From contig JAMPIT010000258.1 of NCBI GenBank assembly GCA_026261815.1, positions 17,068,501 to 17,132,500 of the forward strand: 64,000 bases of DNA, written 5' to 3'. Shown piece by piece: positions 44,412 through 57,653 of this stretch. Under the pieces are notes generated by a model. That model had not been told where the DNA came from, did not search any database, and saw only the letters and a list, made by a program, of their open reading frames with translations. Source of the stretch: Monarcha castaneiventris obscurior. Its lineage: Eukaryota; Chordata; Aves; Passeriformes; Monarchidae. How positions within the stretch are numbered: position 1 is the first letter of the stretch; every line of letters begins with the position of its first letter. The position numbers and the translations under genes are program-made.

Positions 44412-47400
44412 GCCTCCAGCTGGTGGACAGACTAAAATGCAGCATTTTGCTCCAGTGCATTATGGATTTTGTTTTTAGGTCTGGGTATGAGCCAAAGCTC
44501 ACGGGTTCCTTTAACTGATACACTGATGCAAATAAGGAACACAGGCATTATTTTAAAAAGAACTGGGAAGGCTTGCCCACCAATTCCTGTTCTTTCCATG
44601 AACACTGCTCTCTATAGCTTTTTCTTCTTCACAGTGAATACTCACAGCACCTAACTGTGGGAGCAGGTGGCACACATTTAACACTTTCAACAATCCTCCC
44701 TGCAATTTCAGGCAGACTGAATTACAACAGATTACCAGACAGCAGAGTTTTGGTGGAATAATGCCAGAGGAGGCATCCTGCTGCCAAGACAATTTAAACA
44801 TGCTGGAAGCCCGGAGAAATTCTGAGATAAATTCTCCTCTTCTCTCTGCTTTTCTCAGAGAAAACTAAGGCTTCTCTTATACAAACACTAGCAGCCAACA
44901 CAGAAAGGCAGAAGATAAAAACAACCTGGTAAAGAATCACTTTCACCTTAGTTTCCCTTCTGTGAACCAGAATAAGGTGTTATTTATCCATAAAAATCTG
45001 GTTCAAAATGGACAAGCATTTTCATCAAGGAGGAAATTCTTTGTGCATTTGTACATTAAGGTTTTGCATCAACTCCTTCCAAGCTTTATGAAAAGTCTGT
45101 GCAGGAAGAAACCATGCCACAAAAAAGATAAGACCTCCACTGAAAGGGTTTGTTCATAAACCCATGTACAACATGAAGAGGTAAAGTTAACTGGATACAG
45201 AAGGAGTCACAGAAGAGGCTTCGTGAGGACTGAAGTTCAAAACCATATTGAAGTGTCAAAACATAGTCAGGTAAGGCCAAAAATCCTCCCTCCACCCCAA
45301 GCCCTCGTGACCTATCAGACCAGCACAGGTGAAGGACCTCTGGCACATACCTACCACTTGTATTTCCCAACTCAAATGGCTGGAAAGCCATTTAAAGCTG
45401 ACTGGCGATGATTCTAAAATTAACAGCAATTTCACTGCCACATCTCAGAGAACGACAGCAAGTCTCATAACATCTACACAAGCTGAAGGTAGAGTGAAGA
45501 GCACATAAATTGAGCTGAGGCTTTTCAAGAGCACCTTTTCCCCTAACTGCACAAGGAAGTGGCTGGAGAACTTTTAAAATACCCCCTCCAGGGTAAACAA
45601 AGGCATCCAGCTGCAATGGTGTAACAAGCTCTTAAAGTCACAGCTGGGTGTTCTGCTGATCTTCTGAGAGGAACTATAATGTGAATCAGGTTTAAGGTTT
45701 AAATATGCTTTTGACTGAACAGAGATCTTAAAGAACCCAAAGCTACTACAGAAATTGTTATCATTCCAAATGCATCTCACTGTATCTCAGTGGTAGACAG
45801 AGCTATTGTAAACAGAACAGCCTATAGGATACAAGGGTAATAACTGAGTTTGCTTAAGAAAGTTATACTTTTAGCCAAAAGAACTACAGGTCTTTACCAA
45901 AGACCTATATAGGATGAAATAGACTCATTTCATCCATGGTACGGACATGATTTATCTTAAAAATATCAGGATGATCCACTTAGAGATACACATTAATTAC
46001 AAATACAGCATAGAAACGTAGAATTTCTTCTGGTGGTTGAATGGAGTTTTCATTACTCAAATGAAGTTAATGAGATACATATTGCACTTGAACTACATCT
46101 AACAACACAGCAAGAAAAACATTTAAGGAGTCCAAACCAACTAATTGTTAACATTCATAATTACTGGTTTGTTAAAAATCCTCTCCACCATGGTCTACCA
46201 CATGGAATATACTCTGATTGCCAAAGAGGTCAGACATCTCCTGAGACGAAGCAAACATGCTTAAATAACCTTCATGCAACTCAGAATTTCGTGAAAGAAC
46301 TCCAGTGGCTAGCACAAATCCCAGGATACACAAGGGGAAAACTGCCCAGGTAAGCAAGTTTAGTAATAGCATGTCTTCCTGGACGGTTTTTTTTCACTGA
46401 CACAGATTTCTTATAGAAACTATGTCTACCAAAGGAGAATTGTGACTGATGAACTGTCTGTAATCTCACCAGCCTATACCTTTCTGTGCTAAATACTGCA
46501 CCCAAGGCCTCTGCTCTGCAAGAATTTCTGCATACACTGAACTTCACATCATGCAAGGCTCAAAAATCACTCCAGGCACAACCTATGCAAGCATGTTAGC
46601 CTGCAAATTAAGAAGAGGGTAGGCTGACAACAATTATTAGCTATGCCAATTTCAAAAGGAAAGGTGACTTATTCCACACAACACGATGCAGGATACTTCA
46701 GCCTCATTTCCCAACAACACCCAAGAGTTAATGGACAGCAATGGTAGGCTGTAAATTTGCACCAACTTCATGGTGACAAACCTGCATTTAGAAGTATGTC
46801 CTTGTTTTATTTCTTTGCCTAAGACACTTTGTTGGCTCCTAGTCAATGACAGAAAGAAAGCTGAATCTACATTTACAGCTAGATAGTGGATGGTAAAAAG
46901 AAATTTAAAAATAATCCAGGGAAAAATTAAAGACTTCCATGTATTCTGCAACAAAATATGGTTGAAGCAACACAGGGAAGCTTCCAGTTTAAATACTTTG
47001 AGATCTTTAATAGTAACAACCCTGTCAGGTATCCCTGGAATATAAAAGCAAATCTAGTCAGCAGAACTGTTTTCAAACACAGATGCTTTTCCTGACTTAC
47101 AAAGAACTCCCTGTAAGTATGTGCTTTCCAGAACTGCTTGTTCACATTTTGGTTGCATTGTTTCCAGCCCTGGTGCTATTTTAAGATATTTCTGCCATGC
47201 TGAGTTTTTGTGCACAGGTCCTTAAAATAAAAATATACAATTACCTAGCAATACAATATTATCAACCTCTGGTGAAAACCTACAGAGCCAAGACTTTAAA
47301 AGGAGGGAAAAAATGTCAGTTGGTAGTTATTTTAGTGTTTTTAATAAACTAAGAAGCTTCATGGAAGTTTATTATGTTTCACAAAGGATTTCTACTTCAG

Positions 47401-48392
47401 GGCCATTAAACTAGCAGCTAACTGTGCTTACAGATGTAACAAACTATCCTTGACGTTACCAATTATTTTACTTTTTTTTTTTTCCAGGCAAATGTTAATC
47501 TAGCATACGAAAACCTGGAAAATATCAAAGTTTAAGGAAATAAAACATCAAAATATGATCTCATTTAGAGCAAATGTGAAGAGGACTTGACCTACCTACC
47601 ACAATATGCTGTGCCTCTGAAATTTGTGAATGTATTTTAATGGGAATTTCTCACAATAATCTGCTGTCTATGCATCTACTTTCATGTGAGTGTTTGGCAC
47701 TCTCCAAAGGGAACTCGCTATATCAAACTCTTGTGTCAACCATCCTAACAGAATTTATCACATTAGACAGTGCTGAATAATCTACTGTATGATGTTGGTA
47801 GTAAACAAAAAGGATGTCCCACAGTTATTTCTGTATTGTTATTAATCAATTTCTCTCTAAGGTGATGATGTGTTTAGCTTATTGTTTTGGTGTTTTTGTT
47901 TGGTTGTGGGTTTTTTTTTCTTTTTCTTATTTTTTTTTTTCCTAAAACAATTTGAATTATGAGGGAAATGCTTTTAATTTTAGACACTGTTTGGAAGTGG
48001 TCCAAAATCTGTCATTCTAGATCCCTCATTCAGTTCAGATCAAGCCAAAATTCACATCATCTCTCTTTGTATCCTTCTGGCAAAGTATTATTTATGCAAA
48101 ACACAGCCAAGGACTGTTACGGGTACAAGACCAAAGGGGGGCTACATTTCTATCCAATCTCAATTACTTCCTGGTGCTTTGTACAGCTCTGCCAGGTGAT
48201 ATTTAAGTGAGCCCAACAGGCAAGCCTTGGAACCACTTGATTTCCTGTTGCCTTGAAGGTTTAAAGAAAAAATAAAAAGAGAAGAGATGGTTATTAGGGA
48301 TAAATGAGAACAGCTTTGTGAAAACTGAAGTGTGATCTGACTGAGGAAGCAGGTTAAGTCTGTACCTTTCCCAAACTTTTAGTACTTTGCCT

Positions 48393-48513
48393 AAAGTTTT
48401 AATAATAATACAGTTTTTAATATATTAAATAAAATTATTTAAATTAGTATTAAATTAAATTTAATATATTAAATTATTTAATATATTAAATAAAAGTTTT
48501 AATAATAAAATAC
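48393..48513. repeat. AT-only tandem/palindromic block
   Basis: Nearly pure A/T, with repeated TTTAATATATTAAAT units and the same AAAGTTTTAATAATAA at both ends (48393 and about 48493). Confidence 0.85.
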
Positions 48514-49782
48514 AATCTAAACCAAACCTGTTACAGATTTCTCACAAGTCCATCTTTTCTCCAACACTGGAGGCCCCTTATGTTTGCATAAGTACACCAT
48601 GAAAGCTGAACTGCGACTTTCTGACTGTGTAAAATCACTAGGTCCAAACAAACAAATGAGGAGATGGGAGAAACTTTGTGATTAATGAAAAACTTAAATT
48701 TTAAGAGATTTACGTTATCTTTTAGCCAAGTGGATAATTTAACGGAAAGACCAACTGACAGAAAATATGAAGGGGATGCTGGGACAAGAACAGGAAATAC
48801 CAACAGGGGAGACAAGATGTGAAACAAGAAAGCAAGCTTAGGACACAGACACAGGACACCAAAACATCTGGAAAAGTGAAAAATAATAAAATTCCTCTAA
48901 TTTCAAGCCACTACAGGGCAATCAACTTGTTAATACAGAAAATGAACATTTTAGTGTCAAAGTTCCAATTGTGGATCAAGATATAATTCACTGAGATCCC
49001 TTCAGTCTTTAATCCTGTGCCCTTGTGATCCTAATCAGACTGCCTATCTAACACTACTACAAGCATTTTAAAATACAGTTACGTGAATTTATAATATGTT
49101 TTAATGAGTACAGTGTATTTCATTTCACTTATAACTCCACTACCTGGCCACCAAACCCAACAGACTTGCACTGAGCATTTTCATGTAGAACCAACACTCC
49201 AATATTACTCAGAAGCAGTCTTATTTTGTCAGTCTTATTTTCTCCTGTATAGAAAAGCAGAATCATTGGCCAAGGCCTTACAAAACAAAAACACAGAGTG
49301 ATTTCTGAAGAGTTTTTTTGAGAAAGAACTAACTGGAAAAAGGGAGGTTCTAAACACAGGAATCCATTTTCTGATTAACTGGGAAACTGAACTATAGCTG
49401 ATGCAAGGTTCTTCACAGGGGCAGAACCTAGCACCAGCTACAGTTCAGAGGGCACAGAGTTCACACAGGACTACAGCAAGTGCTGTGTTAAGTAACAGGA
49501 GGTACAGAATGGGTGATTTACTTCAGAGAGATGAATTAATACAGGAGAACGGCAATTCTGAAGCCACAAGATTTCCGCATGCTTCTTTAGGTAACTGATG
49601 ACAACTTCTGAGGTTAATGATGAAAAGATAACAAATTACCATGAAAACTTTCACCATGACTGCAATGGCTCTTTAAAATCAAAACCATCATGTGCATGTT
49701 CTCACTCTGCTACTATGAACAACAAAACAACAAAAGTTGCCTGGCATTCACAGAAAAGCGGCCCATTTTTTCTGGTTTTGGC

Positions 49783-50324
49783 TGTGATAGAGTTAATTTC
49801 TTCTCAGTAGCTGGTACAGTGCAGGGTTTTGGATTCAGCATGAGAACAATGTTGATAACACACTGATGTTTTGATTGTTGCTAAGTCATGTTTATCCTAA
49901 GTCAAGGACTTTTCTGGAGCCTCATGCTGTGCCAGCGAGGAATTGCACAAGAAGCTGGGAGGGAGCACAGCCATGACAGGTGACCTGAGCTGGCCAAAGG
50001 GATATTCCACACTACAGAACATCATGCCCAGTGTATAAAATGGGGAATTACCTGGAAGCGGGGCTGATAGGAGTTCAGGGACAGGGTCTGACATCAGTCA
50101 GCGGGTGGTGAACAACTCCATTGCGCATCACTCATGTTTTTTTCCTCTTCGCTATTATTATTATTTATTATTATTATATTTTAATTTATTTAAGCTATTA
50201 AACTGTTCTTTTATCAACCTGGAAGTTTTAGTTTTGATTCTTCTCTCCATTCTTCTGGGGGGTGGGATGGGGTGGGTGAGTGGCTGTGTGGTGTGTAGCT
50301 GCCAGCTGGGCTCAAACTATGATA
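49783..50324 (+). mobile_element. avian endogenous retrovirus LTR (solo)
   Basis: A contiguous block from TGTGATAGAGTTAATTTC to AAACTATGATA resembles a common bird LTR: a GGGATATTCCA segment, a TATA box (TATAAAA, 50034-50040), a (TTA)n stretch near 50154-50180, a poly(A) signal ATTAAA at 50197-50202, and a G-rich end. No gag, pol or env remnant flanks it, so it is a solo LTR. Oriented antisense to BCAR3, inside its intron. The family (probably ERVL- or ERVK-like) is not certain, and I could not fix target-site duplications. Confidence 0.8.
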
Positions 50325-52175
50325 ACTAGTAAGTAAGATACTGGTTTAGAATGAGGGAACTAAAAAGTTTTAGTACAAAGATCACTTTAATGTTAAATGA
50401 AGGTAATGGGAAAACTTAATTGTAGTGGATTCAACAACCATTTTCCACTACAGTGCCACACTCATAACAAATCCTTACATTTCTATATAACCACAATCAG
50501 AGCTAGGAGAGCTTCATTTCCAGAATACAGATCCTGAGAAATCCTGAGTTGAGACTTAGTCAAATCATAAAGCCCTCACTCAGTGACCCTAGAGATTTGC
50601 ATTTCCAAAGGGAAATGATGTTAGCAGTTATGCAGGGGGTTTCTTTGTTTTAATCTGAAACATACCTAAATAAAAGGCACTACCAAGAAGTTAAACGCAT
50701 AAATACCTACTGAAGAATATTCCCACCCCCATCAAACATATATCACTTACAGAGCACTAGTGGACCCTGTGTTATTTACATATTTATGACAGAAGATAAT
50801 CAAACTTTTACTGCCGTGTAACTATAAAATTACCATGGGAAATTGAAAAGAATTTTATAATATGAGACTCATCAAAACTCAAACTCAGCAACAAGACAAC
50901 CGGAAATCAAAGTTCGGGCAGCTATACAAAATTTCACATAATTTTGAGCAGTCAGTCTTTTCACATCTGCCCCTCTCCAGCAATAACAAACCTAACACTG
51001 AAAAGGCAGACCCACAATGCTGGGTGGTGATTACATGTAACTCACGTGTTATCAAATCCAACTGCCTCCACAAACATGCTGAAACTGGATATATGAAGCC
51101 TGAGGATGCCAGTGGAACAGATTTAGATCATCACACACTGAAGAAATATTAATTAAGATCCACTATCTATTAAAAGTGTTTGCAATTCACCCAAGAAAAG
51201 AGATGGCACTTGCAATAAGTAGCTGCTTATAAAAGGCTTCTTACGCACGTCACATTCACAGCATTAGTACATTACCCAGTAATGTGCTACATCAGTGTGC
51301 TGGAAGTTACAAAACTTGGCAGTCCTGATAACTGGAGTGGCTTTCCCCTTTTGTGCAGTTTCAGCTGAGGGTGAATCATAGCAGAGAATTAAGAATGAAA
51401 ATACTTGAACTTCAAGGCCCTTCCCCCTCTGATCATGACAACCACACTGATTAATACTAAAAACCCCCTGTTTTGTAGCAAAGTTAATTTCATTAACTTA
51501 GACCTCTGCATTTTTTAAGTCATCATTTATCACTGATTTAGTCTTAACTTATTTATTCTCTTCCAAAAAAAAAGCAAATTTAAAGAAAAATATTTTGGCT
51601 TGGAAGTGACACAAGTCACAATTTAGTATGTTCTCTTCACTTTCTTATTTTTTAAGCACAAACAGGAGCCCCCTTGCCTTGAAGTTTCTCTATTTCCCTC
51701 AATATAAAAGCTGACCTTAACAGTAAACAGCTACAAAAACCAAACAGCATCACAAAAGGTACTGACACATCATGACTGAAGAATGAGTTGATCCAAGTTC
51801 AGATGTTCTGCATTGATCATTGTATTTTATATTAATGCATGGGAAAATAAACCAAACATCTGCTGTTGAGATCCCAATTTCACACACTAAAATTAAGTGC
51901 AGCAAAATGTGACTGCTCAAGTGCTGTACTGCTTCCTGAGCTTTGGTGGGACACACCAAGGCATCTCTGAGCTTGGCCACATACTGTTTTCAATTAAATT
52001 GGATAACATAATGAATTTATCTCAATGCAGAAAAAGATCTGGATCTCTCAGGGATAGTTGAGAACTTCAGCATGCTTATTTATTGATCAATTTGGTATTT
52101 CATTACACTTGTAACTACTATTAAAACCAAGAGTCTACTTAATCTAATTACACAAACTGATTCTGCTTGAAGTTT

Positions 52176-52219
52176 AAAAAAAAAAAAAAAAACACAACAA
52201 CAACAACAACAAAAAAAAA
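52176..52219. repeat. poly(A) with (CAA)n
   Basis: An A run, then five to six CAA units, then an A run. Confidence 0.9.
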
Positions 52220-53294
52220 CCTGATCACTTCATTTCATACCATCTTACTGTTCATACTATCCTAGGCCCTTTGGCATTTCACAGAATCCATACCATTGAG
52301 CCCCAAGGTTCAGACCTTACTTGATTTGACCACCAGCTGTTTCTATACCTACAGCCATTTTCTCTTCAGCAAATGCACCCCAGATCCCTACCATCCAAAC
52401 TTCTTAAAAATAGCAGTTCATCAATTTTAACTAATGCTAAATCTGCATACTGGAACACATGCATTCAAATCTATTTTAAATGCTGCAAATCTCTTAAAAT
52501 AGAACCTTATTTTTGAAAGATCCCAACTGTAATTTGTTTCTACATAAAAGGTTTTATTTTTTACCCTCCATACAGCAAACACTATTAATGTTTCCATTTC
52601 TCTAGAGACTATATGGATTAGACTAAATGGAAAGTTGCCATGACAACAACACTGTTATTTTAAGTATTAGAAATTCATGCCAAGTTAAACAAAGGGCATA
52701 CACATGGTCAAGAACAAGTTTTCTAACTGTTGTGACAGCTAACAATAAACCCCAATGGCATTTTAAAAGTTCTAGAACTGAAGAACTAAGCCTTAAAACA
52801 AGAATGAAAATTAATTACAGCACAATTGAGCATCTTTTACACTCTGTTGTGATGATAATCGCTGACACCTGTCCCAGTCAGAAGAAGTCAGTCTGATCAG
52901 AATCACTTTTTCAGTGTGTCCAAAGACCCCACTTTCAGAAATGGACAGTTATAGGGCTAAATCACTGCAGGTGAGAGAAGGGGGAAGCTGTTCCCAACTT
53001 TTAAGTGCCTCTATCCAAGTTTGAAAGCCAAAAGGCAAGACGACAACAACCTTCACATCCTTCCTCATTGCAAGTCCTCCACAGTGTTAATCAAGGAACA
53101 ATTCACATGTGAATCTTAAATAAAAAGATTTAAAAGCTGAAGTGTAACTCACAGATGCTCAAAAGTAGTTAGATGCCCCACATGACTACAATTCCCAAGT
53201 CACTTAGGCATGTTTGTAAGTGTGACTCAAAATGATCATGAAGGCTTTTCCTTTGCTTATAGTGCATATAGAGCATTTTTGCATAAAGTAAATC

Positions 53295-53388
53295 ATGTCC
53301 CTGCTCATGGCAGCAGGGTTGGACTAGATGACCTTTAAAGATTCCTTCCAACTCAAACCATCCTAGGAGTATATGATTTTGTGTATCT
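53295..53388 (+). mobile_element. CR1 3' end fragment (plus strand)
   Basis: GGTTGGACTAGATGACCTTTAAAG..CCTTCCAACTCAAACCATCC matches the CR1 3' region in plus orientation. Located about 0.4 kb downstream of the alternative BCAR3 exon. Confidence 0.85.
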
Positions 53389-53812
53389 TGCAATTAAAAA
53401 AACCCTAAAATATAAGGACAAATCCAAAACTGTCTGAAGCATTTAAAAAACATCTGTGCTCCTTGAGCACAATTGCCTGTGTTTTCCTTAAACAGGTGGA
53501 AAAAGTTAGGGAACAAAATGGTCTGATCAGTTAAATGCTGAAAACTTGAAAATTTGCTAAAATTCTCAGCAAGTCACAAACCTTTTAAAGCATTTAAGCA
53601 TTTTTATCTAGTCCCTAAATATAAAGACAGCCAGCTTCAGGCTCACAAAACTGCAAGTCGTTTAAGTTTCTCTCTGAGACAACAGCGAATTCTAAAGGTG
53701 TTGTTTAGAAGAGAAACACTCTGTACCCAACCATGGTATGAAAACAAACACTTCTAAACAAAACCTAAAAGCATTACTGACTAGCACATGGTAGTTGAAA
53801 AAGAGCACCTAC

Positions 53813-53896
53813 CTTGACTCTGATAACAGACTTACGATGATAAAAGCAGCAAAGTGCTGCTATCAGCATTTGAAAAACATTATAATCCTTCGGCAT
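53813..53896 (-). CDS. BCAR3: candidate alternative first coding exon of BCAR3
   Basis: ATG at 53896-53894 with A at -3 and an in-frame TGA 17 codons upstream. Twenty-eight codons run to CAAG|GTAGGT, phase 0, exactly the phase needed by the exon at 43419. Residues MPKDYNVFQMLIAALCCFYH then RKSVIRVK, joining FSRERQVMD. The paralogue SH2D3C has, as I recall, an isoform N-terminus with AAACCFYRGS.. directly before FSKEK, the same pattern at the same junction. Together this supports a true alternative promoter and exon, giving a BCAR3 of about 734 aa. The hydrophobic stretch with a Cys pair suggests lipidation or membrane contact (inference). A donor GTAAGT inside the exon (53835) would break frame. 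Another donor-like GTGAGTG, after 54148, could end an upstream noncoding exon. The 5' end is unknown. Confidence 0.72.
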
Positions 53897-56800
53897 TTTC
53901 AGTTCTGCTGTTTGTGGCTCCTCAAGACTGAAGATAAACAGTCACTACTAGCAGTGCTCTGAGGTTCAGCAAGCTCTTCAGTATCACCACTGCCTCCCAG
54001 AGCTGCTACACCCCCCTACTCACATATCAGTCTGGGACACTTTCCACAGCTGAAGCTGATACCATCAATTCAGTGACCGCTGGCACGCTGGCTTCCAGCA
54101 TGCCATACAGAGAGTGCCAGAATCCTCATGTGATCTGTTTCACTCACCAGTGAAATCCTAGCTCCTCTGTCTTGGTATCCCCTGGCTCAGAGATGTGTTT
54201 AAGCCATCAGCACAAGGCAAACTTCTCCTCTTGATGAGTTACAATACCTGTCTCCCTGCGCTGATAAAGGCTTAATCAGTTGCTCCAGTTTAATCATGCA
54301 ACATCTATGCCTGCATCATCGATTATACACACATAAAAGAAAAAAAAAAAGAGGAAAAGGAGTTGATTACTGTTTGACGACTAAGAATTGAGCTTCGGTA
54401 ACCAAGGAAAATGATAAATATGTTTGTTTTTAATTAGAAGCTTCTGGCAGACAGTCCATGGAAAAAATAGCAAGAAACCAACCCTGTAAACATTGTCAGT
54501 GTTGCAACCAAGGTACCTTCAGCATTTAAAACTCTCAGTGGACAGCTTTATCTTGGTGATAGTACCATGGGATTGTGCAAATTGCTTGAGAAAGAAAGAA
54601 CTGAATTAATGAACGTGTCTGATTCGGCAAAGAAGAAGTAAGCACTACAACAAAATAAAAAGCAGCAGCTTTATTTATGCCAGTGATTCCATTCTCTTGG
54701 ACAGCACAGTCCATAGCTTACTGACCAATCAGCAAACTGCTCATCAGCAAAGAATCTGTCCAACATACCTCAAGGTCCTCTCAAGAACCAGGGCAAAAAA
54801 AGGCAAACAATTTGGGTAACTATAATAACTGTAAAAGACAAGACATTGCCTCCATAGCAGCCTAGTTAACAGATTTGGTGAAAGAAAACCAGATGGACTG
54901 GACTGAGCAGTACAAGAAAGCCTGTAACGCTTAAGATAGAAACTTCGAAGAGATCAATCAATTATTGCTTGGATGGGACCAAAAAAATACAAAAGTTACA
55001 GATAGTTTAGATCTTGGATTAGGAATAAATTAATGCCAAGGAGCTGTTAAAATGAATAGTTACTTGTCTTTTTTCATCAGGAACAAATACATTACATAAT
55101 TAGGAGGACACATATATTAAATGCTTATTGATGTCCTCAGGTATTACTTGCAAGGTACCTCTCACCTAATAACAGAATACTTCCTTCCCACATTGACTGA
55201 AAAATGAGAAGTGCCCTCAGTGCCTGCATCCAGCAATAGGAACTGGTACACAAACCAAGCAGCAGCACTAAGAAAAGACATAAAATGTGCACTGCCTTTC
55301 AAGGAAAATGGGATAGAGTGCCTATGTGAAAAGAAGAAGAAACCTCAGTGCTGGTAACAAGGAAATGGAAGTGTGATGTGCAAAGTTCCCTTACCTATCT
55401 GACCACCCAAGGTTTGCAGGTACCTACCCCCAAGTCAAGCACCAAACCCAGAATGTTCATACAGACAGCCAGACTACTTGGCCATGTGCAGGAGATGCTG
55501 TGCCAGAGACTCTTCTGAGAACAGGAAAACAATGTAGGAATAAAAGAACAGAACATTAAATGGACTTTAAAGTAATAAACCTGGCAAGAAAAAGGATGTA
55601 AGATTGGCCAGAAAAGAAGCTGAAAATACTGACTTTGAAGATGAAGTCCTGCTGTAGACTGCTTTATGACAAACTCAAACAATGTAGTAGATAATATAAT
55701 AGGAATGTGAAAGTACCCTCCTTTTCTCCTTGCACTGTGCTGCAGTGTATTTTAATTTACTTTGAGATCTTTTTCCACTTTGAGGAGCTCTACAGGACTG
55801 CTTTAGCAGGTAGCCAGAGAAGAGAAGATTAAAAGATACTCTTCAAGACTTCAAACACAAAAACCACAACTGTGATTCCTGTTTCTTGACTGAAATTTTC
55901 CGGCACTGTGGCAGGACATCTCATCAAGGACTGTATTTTTAAAGACTATTAATCAAAAGTTCTCATAATAACACCCTAATCCAATGTTAAAACCAGAGGG
56001 GCAGGGAGGAGGGATGATAAAAAGGGAACTGAAATTGCATCAGTCAAGGTGTTTTTGCTTTATAATGTTGGCAAGACAGTATTAGTATCACACACGAAGG
56101 TTTCACTTGCAATACCATGAACAGAAACTATCAAGACAAGCAACTCAAACTACACTAAGTGACAAGAAGGGCTGTTAGGATGACATAGCTATTTTGGCAG
56201 CAGAAACACCTGACTTAGTGGTGCAAAATAAGGTGGACCACTTCTGCTCCGAAAATAACTAAAAGTTCCATAAAGGAGCTCTTTATGGGGTTGGAAAAAA
56301 AAAAGGACAGGAATACTATGACCTATCAATATGCAAACCTACACTGAAATTTAAACAAAGGTTCTCATCCATCATCAAGAATAAAACCCCCAAGTTTTTC
56401 AAGAAAAGGAGGATTGGATTGGCAGGTCTAATACAAATGGTAACTGCCAGTTCCTTACTTCCTGTCTGTAATGAAGTAAAGAATCAAAAATTATGTATGT
56501 TGAGAGAATGCCAGAAATAATGAATCTTAAAAATGAATACTGTACAATTTCATACAGCAGCTGCTGATGCTTTTTATCAACAGTATAACTGATAGGAAAA
56601 AGGATACTTTATTTAAATGGTAAATTAATTTTTTTTTCATTAAACTAATGGGATTTTTCTTTTTATTAAAGGTTAGTATGACTTCTGCCTAGATAGCTCA
56701 ATGAATGGATGACAACCTTTGCAAGACACTGTGATACAGCAGTATGAAAGTTAATATTACTGGAAGGAATCTCAAAGAGTATGTGAGAAACCTCTGGGTG

Positions 56801-57637
56801 ATACTATGGTATTTCCTGCACCGATGGCTATCACGGAGCTGTTTTCAGCCAGCATGATTGAGGACAACCTTCAGGCTGCTCCAAATTATGCTTCATACAT
56901 AGGTAAGACTTACATTTTTAAATACTGACTCCGAGAAACAAAGGATAGCTTAGTCACATTTTCACGCTCCTGGCTTTCAATTTTTTGCTGGTACTTTGGG
57001 TTCTTGGACCCCTCACATGAGAAATAAACCTGTTTCTTTTACCTTAGGAACATCAAATATAATTGTTTCAACTAAGAGATCTATTGATGTATTTCATATG
57101 CTCTCCAGCACCAAAAGGTCAGCCACCAGCTTTATTTCTTTGTTTTCAAAACTTCTTCCTAGAATCTTAAAATATTTTATAATCCCTTCATCTGTTTCTA
57201 TGGATGGCTGGCTGGATTATTTTTGATAGCTTTTGATAACTAAGCTTAATAAGAAAAGATTTTTAAGTTCATAGAATCCATGGCCACATGAGTTCACTTG
57301 AACACATATTCTGTGTTGAGTTCCTAATAGCCCATTAGGAAGAGAAATTAAGGCGCCTCTGCTAACTCTACCTGTTATTACAAAGCCTCTAAAGTTATTT
57401 AGGATTTTTGCATGGTCTAGTTTGAATTACACTTACCCAGTGCTCCCTTGACACACCTAAACGGTGTCCAGCTCACTCAGAGCACATTGCATATGCAGGA
57501 GTTTGAGCTGGTTGTACATGACAGTGTGAACCTGCTCAGGGGGGATCTTCTTATGCTGCTTTAATTGTACAGGTCAAACAAGAAAAAACGTAGGGATCAT
57601 TTCTTTAGTAGAGGTCAGTTTATTTTTCTCTCATCAC

Positions 57638-57653
57638 AAAAAAAAAAAAAAAA
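57638..57653. repeat. poly(A) run
   Basis: Sixteen A. Confidence 0.9.

Larger units (their letters stand above)
43420..53812 (-). other. BCAR3 intron between alternative first exon and SH2 exon
   Basis: No coding exon recognised on either strand. It holds the poly(A)/(GA)n run at 44364-44411, the AT-rich tandem at 48393-48513, the LTR at 49783-50324, an A/(CAA)n run at 52176-52219 and a CR1 tail at 53295-53388. Confidence 0.65.

Noticed and set aside
53835..53836. Donor GTAAGT within the alternative BCAR3 exon as its true end
   Set aside because: It would leave one base over and break frame with the SH2 exon, while the donor after 53813 restores phase 0 and the VK|FS junction.
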